NCBI GenBank assembly: GCA_029953615.1
Contig: CP124529.1
Coordinates: 3,720,501 to 3,784,500 of the forward strand
DNA: 64,000 nt
Source of the DNA: Pseudomonas putida
GTDB taxonomy: Bacteria > Pseudomonadota > Gammaproteobacteria > Pseudomonadales > Pseudomonadaceae
Direction of reading: 5' to 3'
Under the pieces are notes generated by a model. It was given only the letters and a program-made list of their open reading frames with translations, did no database searches and was not told where the DNA came from. Below, one piece after another: positions 51,154 to 63,505 of the stretch. Both the position numbers and the translations under genes were made by a program. The stretch's first letter is position 1. Every line of letters starts with the position of its first letter.

Positions 51154-53610
51154 ATGAAGGGACATCGCACTCTAGAAGCGCCAAAGCTGCTCGGCATCAC
51201 CTGGCCCTTCATCGCCGTCGTGGTCTTCCAGGTCGCCTTGGGCAGCCTCAGCCTTTATACGCTCTCGGCCGTGCGTGCCTATGTGGCGGGCGAAAGCCTG
51301 TGGTCCAAGGCGCAGAAAGACGCCATCTACTACCTCAACCTGTACGCCGAAACCCGCGACGACATCACCTACCAGCGCTATCGCCAGGCTATTACCGTGC
51401 CCCAGGGCGACCACCAGCTGCGCGAGGTGCTCGACCAGCCCAACCCCGACCTGGACGCCGCGCGCCAGGCTGTGCTGCAAGGTGGCAACCACCCCGACGA
51501 TGTCGAGCGGATCATCTGGTTCTACCGCAACTTTCGCAACGTCAGCTACATGCAGACGGCCATCGACTACTGGGACATCGGCGATGATTACCTGGGCAAG
51601 CTGGATATGCTGGCCATGGAAATGCGCAGCAGCTTCGCCGCTGGCCCGGTCGATGCCCGCACGGTCAGCGACTGGAAGGCGCGTATCGTCACCATCAACG
51701 AAGGGGTAACCCCGGCCGCCAGGGCGTTCAGCGATGCCTTGGGCGAAGGCTCGCGCATGCTGCTGCGGGTGCTGCTGATCACCAACCTGCTGACCGCGAT
51801 GTTCCTGATTGCCATAGCCTGGCGCCGCTCCAGCAAGCTGCTTGCCCAACGTCAGGCCTTTGCCAGCGCCCTGCAGGAAGAAAAGGAGCGGGCGCAGATC
51901 ACCCTGCAGGCCATTGGCGATGCGGTGATTACCGCGGACGTGGAAGGCAGTATCGGCTACATGAACCCGGCCGCCGAGCAACTGACCCACTGGCAGTCCG
52001 GCCAGGCCCAGGGCCTGCCGCTGTCGGCGCTGTTCAGCCTGGTGGACGAGCAGGCCGAGGAAGACGGCCGCAGCCTGGTCGAGCAGGTGCTCAGCGGTAG
52101 CTTGAAGGGCGGCGCCGAGCATGCCCGGCTGATTCAGCGCCTGGACGGTAGCACCGTGTCGGTCAACCTGGTCGGTTCGCCGATTGTCAGTGACGGCCAG
52201 GTCAGCGGTATCGTACTGGTGCTGCACGACATGACCCAGGAGCGCCAGTACATCGCGAACTTGTCCTGGCAGGCGACCCACGACGCCCTTACCGGGCTGG
52301 CCAACCGCCGCGAGTTCGAATACCGCCTGGAGCAGGCGCTTAACGACCTGGCGCGCCAGCCTGGGCGGCATTCGCTGATGTTCCTCGACCTCGACCAGTT
52401 CAAGCTGGTCAACGATACCTGCGGGCATGCTGCCGGCGACGAACTGCTGCGGCACATCTGCGCCGTGCTGCAGTCGGGCCTGCGCGAAGGCGATACCCTG
52501 GCCCGGCTGGGGGGGGACGAATTCGGCGTGCTGCTGGAAAGCTGCCCGCCCGACCAGGCCGAGCGTATTGCCGAGCAGCTGCGTCAGCTGGTGCAAAGCC
52601 TGCATTTCGTGTGGAAGGGGCGGCCGTTCGTCACCACTGTCAGCGTCGGCCTGGTGCACATGGCGCAGGCCCCCGGCACGCTTGAAACCTCGCTGCGCGC
52701 CGCCGACATGGCCTGCTACATGGCCAAGGAAAAGGGCCGCAACCGCGTGCAGGTGTACCATGCCGACGACAGCGAGCTGTCCATGCGGTTTGGCGAAATG
52801 GCCTGGATCCAGCGCTTGCACGTGGCCCTGGAGGAAAACCGCTTCTGCCTGTACGCCCAGGAAATTGCCCCGCTGAAAACCTTCGAAGGCCCTGGCCATA
52901 TCGAGATCCTGCTGCGCCTGCACGACGAAAGCGGGCGTACCATCCTGCCTAGCAGCTTCATCCCGGCGGCCGAGCGCTACGGCCTTATGACCGCGCTGGA
53001 CCGCTGGGTAGTGCGCAATGTGTTCCAGGTCATCCGCCAGTGCTTGGACGAAGGGCGCGAGGGGCCGCTGTCGATCTGCGCGATCAATCTGTCGGGGTCG
53101 AGTATTGGCGACGACAAGTTCCTCGAATACCTGCAACGCCTGTTCGTCGACTACGCCATTCCGCCGCGGATGATCTGTTTCGAAATCACCGAAACCAGCG
53201 CCATAGCCAACCTTGGCAGCGCCATCCGCTTCATCAACGAGTTGAAGGGGCTGGGTTGTCGCTTCTCGCTCGATGACTTCTGCGCCGGCATGTCATCGTT
53301 CGCCTACCTCAAGCATTTGCCCGTGGATTACCTGAAGATCGACGGGAGTTTCGTCAAGGACATGCTCGACGACCCGGTCAACCGGGCCATGGTCGAGGTC
53401 ATCAACCACATCGGTCACGTAATGGGCAAGCGCACCATTGCCGAATTCGTCGAAACACCCTTGATCGAGCAGGCCTTGCAGGAAATTGGCGTGGATTACG
53501 CCCAGGGCTATCTCATCGAACGCCCTCAGGTGTTCACCTGTGACAGTCTGCAGCGCCAACGGATCGCCGCCCGGCCTCTGTTGCAGCGGGCACCTGGCAC
53601 GTTTCGCTAG
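51154..53610 (+). CDS. GGDEF/EAL c-di-GMP enzyme (RbdA-like)
   Basis: Membrane-bound c-di-GMP turnover protein of 818 residues. Two transmembrane helices (about residues 14-37 and 203-225) bracket a periplasmic sensor domain. A PAS domain follows (IGYMNPAAEQLTHWQSGQA), then GGDEF (active-site motif RLGGDEFGVLLE intact) and EAL. The EAL signature reads EILLRL, and the phosphodiesterase residues are largely kept (INLSGSSIGD, CFEITETSAI, SLDDFCAGMSSFAYL, YLKIDGSFV), with DDFC instead of DDFG. The architecture and N-terminus resemble P. aeruginosa RbdA, a biofilm dispersal factor. It lies 30 bases before undA. Confidence 0.88.
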   Translation: MKGHRTLEAPKLLGITWPFIAVVVFQVALGSLSLYTLSAVRAYVAGESLWSKAQKDAIYYLNLYAETRDDITYQRYRQAITVPQGDHQLREVLDQPNPDLDAARQAVLQGGNHPDDVERIIWFYRNFRNVSYMQTAIDYWDIGDDYLGKLDMLAMEMRSSFAAGPVDARTVSDWKARIVTINEGVTPAARAFSDALGEGSRMLLRVLLITNLLTAMFLIAIAWRRSSKLLAQRQAFASALQEEKERAQITLQAIGDAVITADVEGSIGYMNPAAEQLTHWQSGQAQGLPLSALFSLVDEQAEEDGRSLVEQVLSGSLKGGAEHARLIQRLDGSTVSVNLVGSPIVSDGQVSGIVLVLHDMTQERQYIANLSWQATHDALTGLANRREFEYRLEQALNDLARQPGRHSLMFLDLDQFKLVNDTCGHAAGDELLRHICAVLQSGLREGDTLARLGGDEFGVLLESCPPDQAERIAEQLRQLVQSLHFVWKGRPFVTTVSVGLVHMAQAPGTLETSLRAADMACYMAKEKGRNRVQVYHADDSELSMRFGEMAWIQRLHVALEENRFCLYAQEIAPLKTFEGPGHIEILLRLHDESGRTILPSSFIPAAERYGLMTALDRWVVRNVFQVIRQCLDEGREGPLSICAINLSGSSIGDDKFLEYLQRLFVDYAIPPRMICFEITETSAIANLGSAIRFINELKGLGCRFSLDDFCAGMSSFAYLKHLPVDYLKIDGSFVKDMLDDPVNRAMVEVINHIGHVMGKRTIAEFVETPLIEQALQEIGVDYAQGYLIERPQVFTCDSLQRQRIAARPLLQRAPGTFR

Positions 53611-53640
53611 CTAGAAATCACAAGGATCAAGGAGCTGAAA

Positions 53641-54426
53641 GTGATTGACGCATTCGTTCGTATCGGGCCTTTGATGGATCCCGCCAGCTACCCCCAATGG
53701 GCCCAGCAACTGATTGAAGACTGCCGCGAGAGCAAGCGCCGGGTAGTCGAGCACGAGTTTTACGCGCGTCTGCGCGATGGCCAGCTGAAGCAATCGACCA
53801 TTCGCCAGTACCTGATCGGTGGCTGGCCGGTGGTGGAGCAGTTCTCGCTGTACATGGCCCACAACCTGACCAAGACCCGCTACGGCCGACATCAGGGCGA
53901 AGACATGGCGCGGCGCTGGCTGATGCGCAACATCCGTGTCGAGCTCAACCACGCCGACTACTGGGTGAACTGGTGTCAGGCGCATGGCGTGCACCTGCAC
54001 GAACTACAGGCCCAGGATGTGCCGCCAGAGCTGAACGGTTTGAACGACTGGTGCTGGCGCGTGTGCGCTACCGAGAACCTGGCCATTTCCATGGCGGCGA
54101 CCAACTACGCCATCGAAGGTGCGACCGGTGAATGGTCGGCGGTGGTGTGCTCCACCGACACCTATGCCCTGGGCTTCCCGGAGGACCAGCGCAAGCGGGC
54201 GATGAAGTGGCTGAAGATGCATGCCCAGTATGATGACGCGCACCCGTGGGAGGCGCTGGAGATCATCTGCACCCTGGCCGGCGAGAACCCGACCCTGGGG
54301 CTGCGCAATGAACTGCGCAAGGCGATTTGCAAGAGCTATGACTGCATGTACCTGTTCCTGGAACGGTGCATGCAGCTGGAAGGGCGCCAGCAGGGGCGCA
54401 TGCGACCGGCGTTGGCTGCGGGCTGA
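53641..54426 (+). CDS. undA: 1-Undecene-forming nonheme diiron oxidase UndA
   Basis: Heme-oxygenase-like diiron oxidase of 261 residues, usually labelled TenA/THI-4. UndA turns lauric acid into the volatile 1-undecene plus carbon dioxide in Pseudomonas. The metal ligands of UndA are all at the published positions: E101 and H104 (VELNHADYW), E159 (NYAIEGATG), H194, D198 and H201 (HAQYDDAHPW). Length equals that of UndA of P. protegens Pf-5. It starts at GTG 53641 behind AAGGAGCTGAAA, 30 bases after the GGDEF/EAL gene, so co-transcription is likely. TenA thiaminase is unlikely, as the ligand set fits a diiron enzyme. Confidence 0.88.
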   Translation: MIDAFVRIGPLMDPASYPQWAQQLIEDCRESKRRVVEHEFYARLRDGQLKQSTIRQYLIGGWPVVEQFSLYMAHNLTKTRYGRHQGEDMARRWLMRNIRVELNHADYWVNWCQAHGVHLHELQAQDVPPELNGLNDWCWRVCATENLAISMAATNYAIEGATGEWSAVVCSTDTYALGFPEDQRKRAMKWLKMHAQYDDAHPWEALEIICTLAGENPTLGLRNELRKAICKSYDCMYLFLERCMQLEGRQQGRMRPALAAG

Positions 54427-54433
54427 TCGTTCG

Positions 54434-54545
54434 CCTGTCCCGGCCTCTTCGCGGGTGAACCCGCTCCCACAGGATCACCTCAGCCCTTGAGGACTGCGCC
54501 ATAACCTGTGGGAGCGGGCGTGCCCGCGAAGAGGCCAGTGCAGGC
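54434..54545. repeat. REP pair, type A
   Basis: Inverted pair of type A units (CGCGGGTGAACCCGCTCCCA on the left) between the convergent undA and yciK genes. Confidence 0.9.
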
Positions 54546-55286
54546 TTACTGGGCGTTGAACGCCTGCCCGTTCACCCCTTTGCTGTCCGGCCCCATCAGG
54601 TACAGGTACACCGGCATGATTTCTTCCGGCAGCGGGTTGTTCTGCGGGTTTTCGCTGGGGTAGGCCTGTGCCCGCATCGCCGTGCGCGTGGCGCCCGGGT
54701 TGATGCTGTTGGAGCGCACCGGTGCCACGCCTTCCAGTTCATCGGCCAGGGTTTGCATCAGGCCCTCGGTGGCGAACTTGGACACGCCATAGGCGCCCCA
54801 GTAGGCCCGGCCTTTGCGCCCGACGCTGCTGCTGGTGAACACCACCGAAGCGTCTTCCGACAGCTTCAGCAGCGGTAGCAGGGTGCTGGTGAGCATGAAG
54901 GTGGCATTGACGTTGATGTGCATCACGCGCATGAAGTTGTCGCCCGACAGCTGCTCCAGCGGCGTGCGCGGGCCGATGATCGAAGCATTGTTCAGCAGGC
55001 CGTCGAGGCGGCCGAACTGCTCCTCGATCATCACCGCCAGTTCGTCGTACTGGTGGGGCAGGGCGGTTTCCAGGTTGAACGGGATCACCACCGGTTGCGG
55101 GTGCCCGGCGGCTTCGATCTGGTCGTAGACCTCGTTGAGGTTGGCTTCGGTCTTGCCCAGCAGCAGCACGGTGGCACCCAGCGCAGCGTAGGCCTTGGCG
55201 GCAGCAGCGCCGATGCCGCGGCCGGCACCGGTAACCAGGATGACCCGACCTTGCAGCAGGTCGGGGCGGGCGGTGTAGTCGAACAT
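54546..55286 (-). CDS. yciK: YciK-family SDR oxidoreductase
   Basis: Short-chain dehydrogenase of 246 residues with cofactor motif LVTGAGRGIGAAAAKAYAAL, NNASIIGP, and active-site YGVSKFATEG (YxxxK) preceded by VFTSSSVGRKG. The family name YciK rests on the neighbourhood: in Pseudomonas it follows ubiG and mupP, as here. The reaction is not known. It is read leftward from ATG 55286. A tail-to-tail REP pair separates it from mupP. Confidence 0.88.
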   Translation of the reverse strand: MFDYTARPDLLQGRVILVTGAGRGIGAAAAKAYAALGATVLLLGKTEANLNEVYDQIEAAGHPQPVVIPFNLETALPHQYDELAVMIEEQFGRLDGLLNNASIIGPRTPLEQLSGDNFMRVMHINVNATFMLTSTLLPLLKLSEDASVVFTSSSVGRKGRAYWGAYGVSKFATEGLMQTLADELEGVAPVRSNSINPGATRTAMRAQAYPSENPQNNPLPEEIMPVYLYLMGPDSKGVNGQAFNAQ

Positions 55287-55320
55287 CAGTTTCTTCCCTT
55301 GTTCATTGGGCCGCGCCGAT

Positions 55321-55421
55321 CCCTGTGGGAGCGGGCATGCCCGCGAACACCGGCAAAGCCGGTGCCATCCACCGCGGTGACTGCTTCGCGGGCATGCCCG
55401 CTCCCACAGGGGCGGTCGTCA
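55321..55421. repeat. REP pair, type A, reversed arrangement
   Basis: Two type A units in the opposite relative orientation to most pairs: the left unit reads CTGTGGGAGCGGGCATGCCC and the right reads TTCGCGGGCATGCCCGCTCC. A small hairpin CACCGGC/GCCGGTG lies between. It sits between yciK and mupP. Confidence 0.88.
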
Positions 55422-55432
55422 GCCGTTGCAAC

Positions 55433-56110
55433 TCAGCAGCCGCACAGCGCGCTGTCGATAACCTTGCGCAGTTCCAGCGGGTGGTCCACTACTACGTCGG
55501 CACCCCAGTTGTTGGGGTTGTCCTCTGGATGAATATAGCCGTAGCGCACCGCCGCCGTGCGAGTGCCGGCGTCGCGGCCAGACTCGATGTCGCGCAGGTC
55601 GTCGCCGACGAACAGCACGCTGGCAGGGTCCAGGTTCAGAGTCTTGCAGGCGAGGATCAGCGGCTCGGGGTCGGGTTTGCTGTTTTTCACGTGGTCCGGG
55701 CAGATCAGCAGCGCCGAACGCTCGGCCAGGCCCAGCTGTTGCATGATCGGTTCGGCGAAGCGTACCGGCTTGTTGGTGACCACGCCCCACAGCAGGTTGC
55801 CTTTCTCGATGTCGGCCAGCAGCTCGGCCATGCCGTCGAACAGCTTGCTGTGCACCGCGCAGTCGCGCTGGTAACGCTCGAGGAATTCCAGGCGCAGGGC
55901 CTCGAAGCCTTCGGCCTCCGGGCTTATGGCGAAGGTCGCGGCGACCATCGCCCGGGCGCCGCCGGAGATCACGTCGCGGATCAGCTTGTCATCGACCGCC
56001 GGCAGGCCGCGCTCGACGAGCATGGCCTGGCAGATGGCGATGAAGTCCGGCGCCGTGTCGAGCAATGTGCCGTCCATGTCGAAGAGTACTGCTTGCAAAC
56101 GCATGCTCAT
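55433..56110 (-). CDS. mupP: N-acetylmuramic acid 6-phosphate phosphatase MupP
   Basis: HAD phosphatase of 225 residues. Motif I is [14 protein letters not shown] at about residue 8, motif II TNKPVRF, and motif [20 protein letters not shown] with [17 protein letters not shown] [16 protein letters not shown]. Older annotations call it phosphoglycolate phosphatase Gph. In P. putida the ortholog next to ubiG is MupP of the peptidoglycan recycling bypass (AnmK, MupP, AmgK, MurU). Start ATG 56110 overlaps the ubiG stop by four bases; ATG 56104 is possible. Confidence 0.9.
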   Translation of the reverse strand: MSMRLQAVLFDMDGTLLDTAPDFIAICQAMLVERGLPAVDDKLIRDVISGGARAMVAATFAISPEAEGFEALRLEFLERYQRDCAVHSKLFDGMAELLADIEKGNLLWGVVTNKPVRFAEPIMQQLGLAERSALLICPDHVKNSKPDPEPLILACKTLNLDPASVLFVGDDLRDIESGRDAGTRTAAVRYGYIHPEDNPNNWGADVVVDHPLELRKVIDSALCGC

Positions 56111-56805
56111 TCCTCGCGCAGGGTCTGGATCATGTAGTTGACGTCGACGTCGCTGCTGAGCTTGTAGTGCTTGGTCAGCGGGTTGTAGGTCAGGCCGATG
56201 ATGTCTTTCACCTGCAGGCCGGCAACGCGGCTCCAGGCGCCCAGCTCGGACGGGCGGATGAACTTCTTGAAGTCGTGGGTGCCGCGCGGCAGCATCTTCA
56301 GGATGTACTCGGCACCGACGATGGCCAGCAGGTAGGCCTTGGGGTTGCGGTTGATGGTGGAGAAGAACACCTGGCCGCCAGGCTTGACCATGCGGTAGCA
56401 GGCGCGGATGACCGAAGACGGGTCGGGCACGTGCTCGAGCATTTCCAGGCAGGTGACCACGTCGAACTGTTCGGGCATTTCCTCGGCCAGGGCTTCGGCA
56501 GTGATCTGCCGGTATTCCACCTGCACGCCCGACTCCAGCTGGTGCAGCTGGGCCACGGCCAGCGGCGCTTCGCCCATGTCGATGCCGGTGACCGTGGCGC
56601 CGCGCAGGGCCATGGCTTCGCTGAGGATGCCGCCACCGCAACCCACGTCCAGCACTTTCTTGCCGGCCAGGCTGGCGCGCTCGTCGATCCAGTTGACGCG
56701 CAGCGGGTTGATTTCGTGCAGCGGCTTGAACTCGCTTTCGCGGTCCCACCAGCGGTGGGCCAGCGCTTCGAACTTGGCGATTTCGGCGCGGTCGACGTTG
56801 CTCAT
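56107..56805 (-). CDS. ubiG: Ubiquinone biosynthesis O-methyltransferase UbiG
   Basis: SAM-dependent methyltransferase of 232 residues that carries out both O-methylations of ubiquinone. The SAM-binding motif [17 protein letters not shown] is at about residue 50, with [15 protein letters not shown] as motif II/post I. The C-terminal [15 protein letters not shown] is typical of UbiG. It is read leftward and overlaps mupP by four bases, so the pair is translationally coupled. It is divergent from mtnA. Confidence 0.95.
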   Translation of the reverse strand: MSNVDRAEIAKFEALAHRWWDRESEFKPLHEINPLRVNWIDERASLAGKKVLDVGCGGGILSEAMALRGATVTGIDMGEAPLAVAQLHQLESGVQVEYRQITAEALAEEMPEQFDVVTCLEMLEHVPDPSSVIRACYRMVKPGGQVFFSTINRNPKAYLLAIVGAEYILKMLPRGTHDFKKFIRPSELGAWSRVAGLQVKDIIGLTYNPLTKHYKLSSDVDVNYMIQTLREE

Positions 56806-56874
56806 TAGAACAGTCCTCTGAAACTTCGCAAAATTGCGCCGGAGTATACCCGAGCGCTCGGCCCCGAGGGTCGC

Positions 56875-56880
56875 TATAAT
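56875..56880 (+). promoter_or_regulatory. Probable -10 box of mtnA
   Basis: Consensus TATAAT, about 37 bases upstream of the mtnA start. No good -35 hexamer is visible at the right distance. Confidence 0.5.
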
Positions 56881-56916
56881 CGCCGGCTTTTGATATCCGA
56901 ACGACGGGGAGAGGCG

Positions 56917-57993
56917 ATGCGCGAGCGACTTTTGGCGGCGGAGAAGGTGACCGCGATCCGCTGGCAGGGCGGCGTCTTGCACCTGCTCGACCAGCGCCTG
57001 CTGCCGTCGGAAGAACGCTGGCAGGCCTGCGACAATGTCGCGCAGGTGGCAGCGGCGATCCGCGACATGGTCGTGCGCGGCGCGTCGGCCATCGGCATTG
57101 CCGCGGCCTATGGCCTGGTGCTGGCGCTGGAAGAGCGGCTGGCCGAGGGTGGCGACTGGGAAATGGATCTGGAAGAAGACTTTCTCACCCTGGCCGAAGC
57201 ACGCCCTACCGCCGCCAACCTGTTCTGGGCGCTGAACCGCATGCGCGAGCGCCTGCAGCGCCTGCGTCCGGATGAGGGCGTGCTGGCGGCGCTGGAGGCC
57301 GAAGCGGTGGCCATTCACGAAAGTGACCGCGAAGCCAACCTGACCATGGCCCAGCAGGGAATCGAGCTGATTCGCCGCCACCAGGGCAATGCCCAGGCCC
57401 TGCTCACCTACGGCAATGCCGGCGCCCTGGCCTGTGGTGGCATCGGCACTGCGTTGGGGGTTATCCGCGCCGGCTATCTGGAGGGCATGGTCGAGCGGGT
57501 GTATGCCGGTGAGACCCGCCCCTGGCTGCATGGCTCGCGCCTGACCGCGTGGGAGCTGGCCAACGAGGGCATCCCGGTCACCCTGTGCGCCGATTCGGCG
57601 CTGGCCCACCTGATGAAAAGCAAGGGCATCACCTGGGTGGTGGTGGGCGCGGACTGCATCGCCGCCAACGGCGACGTGGCCAGCAAGATCGGCACGTATC
57701 AGCTGGCAGTCAGCGCCATGCACCACGGCGTGCGTTTCATGGTGGTGGCGCCGAGCACCAGCATTGACCTGAACCTGGCCACGGGCGAGGACATCCCGCT
57801 GGAAGAGCGCGCTGCCGACGAGTTGCTGGACATTGGCGGCACTCGCGTGGCGCCGGATGTCGAGGTGTTCAACCCGGTGTTCGACGTGACCCCGGCCGAC
57901 CTGATCGACGTGATCGTGACCGAGCGCGGCATCGTCGAACGGCCTGATACCGCCAAGCTGGCACAGTTGATTTGCCGCAAGCGCCTGCACTGA
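56917..57993 (+). CDS. mtnA: S-methyl-5-thioribose-1-phosphate isomerase MtnA
   Basis: Methionine salvage enzyme of 358 residues that converts methylthioribose-1-phosphate to methylthioribulose-1-phosphate. Landmarks are [39 protein letters not shown] with the catalytic-site region, [20 protein letters not shown] and [20 protein letters not shown] (catalytic Cys and Asp). ATG 56917 has GGGGAGAGGCG immediately upstream. The other methionine-salvage genes are not in the window. Confidence 0.95.
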   Translation: MRERLLAAEKVTAIRWQGGVLHLLDQRLLPSEERWQACDNVAQVAAAIRDMVVRGASAIGIAAAYGLVLALEERLAEGGDWEMDLEEDFLTLAEARPTAANLFWALNRMRERLQRLRPDEGVLAALEAEAVAIHESDREANLTMAQQGIELIRRHQGNAQALLTYGNAGALACGGIGTALGVIRAGYLEGMVERVYAGETRPWLHGSRLTAWELANEGIPVTLCADSALAHLMKSKGITWVVVGADCIAANGDVASKIGTYQLAVSAMHHGVRFMVVAPSTSIDLNLATGEDIPLEERAADELLDIGGTRVAPDVEVFNPVFDVTPADLIDVIVTERGIVERPDTAKLAQLICRKRLH

Positions 57994-58346
57994 CCGGCAA
58001 CCTTGCTGGCCACTTCGCGGGCGCGCCCGCTCCCACAGTGACACCACCACTCTCGAGTGTTGCGATATCCCTGTGGGAGCGGGCGTGCCCGCGAAGTGGC
58101 CAGTGAAAATCCTCAGATTCAACCGCGTGTAAGGCCACCTGCCACATCTCCCCACCTCCCATGCCTTTGTGATAACATCCGGCAGTTTCCAAGACCGCCC
58201 ATCACGGCGGCCTTCATTGCGCAGATCCATGGCACAACTCATTGATTTGTCGTAAGTCGTCGCACCCTTATGCGCTGCGGCGGCGAGCTTCGTTCGGCCC
58301 TTGATGGAGCTGCGAAGTTTCACCAGAAAAAGGAATCAGGCTTCTC
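57994..58346. other. Intergenic region upstream of gyrA
   Basis: This 353-base stretch holds a type A REP pair in its left third. The rest contains the gyrA promoter region, including TTGTGATAACAT near 58168 as a possible -10 area, and a GC-rich leader ending AAAAAGGAATC before the gyrA ATG. I see no small gene. Confidence 0.6.
58003..58107. repeat. REP pair, type A
   Basis: Inverted pair of type A units (CGCGGGCGCGCCCGCTCCCA and complement) enclosed by GGCCACTTCGCGG and CGAAGTGGCC, between mtnA and gyrA. Confidence 0.9.
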
Positions 58347-61112
<2,766 letters not shown>

Positions 61113-61124
61113 GCGTAAAACCCG

Positions 61125-61151
61125 AACGGGGCGACCAAGGTCGCCCCGTTT
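61125..61151 (+). terminator. Terminator after gyrA
   Basis: Perfect stem AACGGGGCGACC/GGTCGCCCCGTT with a short AA loop, 13 bases after the gyrA stop. The T tract is short (TTTG). Confidence 0.8.
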
Positions 61152-61175
61152 GACTGATCAGGCCGGGCAATGCCT

Positions 61176-61270
61176 GGCCCTGTGGGAGCGGGCAAGCCCG
61201 CGAATCAGGCGCCGCGATGCATGGCGCCGGCTTCGCCGGTGTTCGCGGGCAAGCCCGCTCCCACAGGGTT
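61176..61270. repeat. REP pair, type A, reversed arrangement
   Basis: Two type A units, left CTGTGGGAGCGGGCAAGCCC and right TTCGCGGGCAAGCCCGCTCC, in the reversed relative orientation. Between them lie two small hairpins (GGCGCC...GGCGCC and CCGGC/GCCGG). It lies between gyrA and serC. Confidence 0.88.
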
Positions 61271-61313
61271 CCCGCAGAACTAGCTTTTTAGATCTATTAG
61301 AGCGAGAGTGGAT

Positions 61314-62399
61314 GTGAGCAAACGAGCCTTTAACTTCTGCGCAGGCCCTGCCGCGCTTCCTGACGCAGTGCTGCAGCGCGCACAGGCCGAAATGCTGGAT
61401 TGGCGTGGCAAGGGCTTGTCGGTGATGGAAATGAGCCATCGCAGCGACGATTACGTGGCCATCGCCGAAAAGGCCGAGCAGGACCTGCGTGACCTGCTGT
61501 CCGTCCCCTCCAACTACAAGGTGCTGTTCCTGCAGGGCGGCGCCAGCCAGCAGTTCGCCGAAATCCCGCTGAACCTGCTGCCGGAAAACGGCACCGCCGA
61601 CTACATCGAAACCGGCATCTGGTCGAAAAAGGCCATCGAGGAAGCGCGCCGCTTCGGCAACGTCAACGTCGCCGCCAGCGCCAAGCCCTACGACTACCTG
61701 GCCATCCCGGGCCAGAACGAGTGGAAGCTGACCAGCAACGCGGCCTACGTGCACTATGCATCCAACGAGACCATTGGTGGTCTGCAGTTCGACTGGGTGC
61801 CGGAAACCGGTGACGTACCACTGGTGGTCGACATGTCCTCCGACATCCTCTCGCGCCCGATCGACGTGTCGCAGTACGGCCTGATCTATGCCGGGGCGCA
61901 GAAGAACATCGGCCCAAGCGGCCTGGTAGTGGTGATCGTGCGCGAAGACCTGCTGGGCCGCGCCCGCAGCTGCTGCCCGACCATGCTCGACTACAAGGTC
62001 TCGGCCGACAACGGCTCGATGTACAACACCCCGGCCACCTACTCCTGGTACCTCTCGGGCCTGGTGTTCGAGTGGTTGAAAGAGCAGGGTGGCGTCGATG
62101 CCATGGAGCAACGCAACCGCGCCAAGAAAGACCGCCTGTACGGTTTCATCGACAGCAGCGAGTTCTACACCAACCCGATCAGCCACAACGCCCGTTCGTG
62201 GATGAACGTGCCGTTCCGCCTGGCTGACGAGCGCCTGGACAAGGCCTTCCTCGCCGGTGCCGATGCCCGTGGCCTGCTCAACCTCAAGGGCCACCGTTCG
62301 GTAGGCGGCATGCGCGCCTCCATCTACAACGCCCTGGGCCTTGAAGCAGTCGAAGCCCTGGTGGCCTACATGGCCGAATTCGAGAAGGAGCACGGCTGA
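61314..62399 (+). CDS. serC: Phosphoserine aminotransferase SerC
   Basis: Pyridoxal phosphate enzyme of 361 residues in serine (and pyridoxine) biosynthesis. Family landmarks are NFCAGPAALPDAVLQRAQAE, MEMSHRSDDYVAIA, and IYAGAQKNIGPSGLVVVIV with the PLP lysine (AQKNIGPSG). The start is GTG 61314 (VSKRAFNF) with GAGAGTGG upstream; GTG 61308 gives two extra residues. Its stop overlaps the pheA start (TGATG), so serine and phenylalanine synthesis genes are coupled. Confidence 0.95.
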   Translation: MSKRAFNFCAGPAALPDAVLQRAQAEMLDWRGKGLSVMEMSHRSDDYVAIAEKAEQDLRDLLSVPSNYKVLFLQGGASQQFAEIPLNLLPENGTADYIETGIWSKKAIEEARRFGNVNVAASAKPYDYLAIPGQNEWKLTSNAAYVHYASNETIGGLQFDWVPETGDVPLVVDMSSDILSRPIDVSQYGLIYAGAQKNIGPSGLVVVIVREDLLGRARSCCPTMLDYKVSADNGSMYNTPATYSWYLSGLVFEWLKEQGGVDAMEQRNRAKKDRLYGFIDSSEFYTNPISHNARSWMNVPFRLADERLDKAFLAGADARGLLNLKGHRSVGGMRASIYNALGLEAVEALVAYMAEFEKEHG

Positions 62400-63493
62400 T
62401 GTCCGAGCACGAGCTGAAGGCGCTGCGCGTTCGCATCGACAGCCTCGACGAGAAGATCCTCGAGCTGATCAGCGAGCGCGCCCGTTGCGCCCAGGAAGTG
62501 GCCAAGGTCAAGACCGCCTCGCTGGCGGAAGGCGAAAAGCCGGTGTTCTACCGCCCCGAGCGTGAAGCTGCCGTGCTCAAGCGTGTGATGGAACGCAACA
62601 AGGGCCCGCTGGACAACGAAGAGATGGCGCGGTTGTTCCGCGAAATCATGTCGTCGTGCCTGGCCCTGGAAGAGCCGCTGAAAATCGCCTACCTCGGCCC
62701 TGAAGGTACCTTCACCCAGGCGGCGGCCATGAAGCACTTCGGCCATGCGGTGATCAGTCGGCCGATGGCGGCCATCGACGAAGTGTTCCGCGAAGTGGCG
62801 GCTGGTGCCGTCAACTTCGGCGTGGTGCCGGTGGAAAACTCAACCGAAGGCGCGGTCAGCCATACCCTGGACAGCTTCCTTGAGCACGACATGGTGATTT
62901 GCGGCGAGGTCGAGCTGCGTATCCACCACCATCTGCTGGTGGGCGAGAACACCAAGACCGACAGCATCACCCGCATCTATTCCCACGCCCAGTCGCTGGC
63001 CCAGTGCCGCAAGTGGCTGGACGCGCACTACCCGAACGTGGAGCGCGTGGCCGTGTCGAGCAATGCCGAGGCGGCCAAGCGGGTCAAGGGCGAGTGGAAC
63101 TCGGCGGCGATCGCCGGCGACATGGCGGCCAACCTGTACGGTCTGACCCGCCTGGCCGAGAAGATCGAAGACCGCCCGGACAACTCCACGCGCTTCCTGA
63201 TGATCGGCAACCAGGAAGTGCCGCCGACCGGCGACGACAAGACCTCGATCATCGTTTCGATGAGCAACAAACCGGGTGCCTTGCACGAACTGCTGGTACC
63301 GTTCCACCAGAACGGCATCGACCTGACCCGCATCGAGACCCGCCCGTCGCGCAGCGGCAAGTGGACCTACGTGTTCTTCATCGACTTTGTCGGCCACCAC
63401 CGCGACCCGCTTATCAAGGCGGTGCTCGAGCAGATCAGCCAGGAGGCTGTGGCGCTGAAGGTGCTGGGGTCGTATCCGAAGGCGGTGCTTTGA
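62399..63493 (+). CDS. pheA: Bifunctional chorismate mutase/prephenate dehydratase PheA
   Basis: Fused enzyme of 364 residues that makes phenylpyruvate. The N-terminal AroQ chorismate mutase covers about residues 1-90 (LKALRVRIDSLDEKILELIS). The prephenate dehydratase covers 95-270 (AYLGPEGTFTQAAAMKHFG, VVPVENSTEGAVSHTLDSFL). The ACT domain covers about 280-360 (NKPGALHELLVPFHQNGID, then ESRPSR-like IETRPSRSGKWTYVFFID). The ACT domain gives feedback inhibition by phenylalanine. ATG 62399 overlaps the serC stop. Confidence 0.95.
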   Translation: MSEHELKALRVRIDSLDEKILELISERARCAQEVAKVKTASLAEGEKPVFYRPEREAAVLKRVMERNKGPLDNEEMARLFREIMSSCLALEEPLKIAYLGPEGTFTQAAAMKHFGHAVISRPMAAIDEVFREVAAGAVNFGVVPVENSTEGAVSHTLDSFLEHDMVICGEVELRIHHHLLVGENTKTDSITRIYSHAQSLAQCRKWLDAHYPNVERVAVSSNAEAAKRVKGEWNSAAIAGDMAANLYGLTRLAEKIEDRPDNSTRFLMIGNQEVPPTGDDKTSIIVSMSNKPGALHELLVPFHQNGIDLTRIETRPSRSGKWTYVFFIDFVGHHRDPLIKAVLEQISQEAVALKVLGSYPKAVL

Positions 63494-63505
63494 TTCAAGG
63501 CCTTT

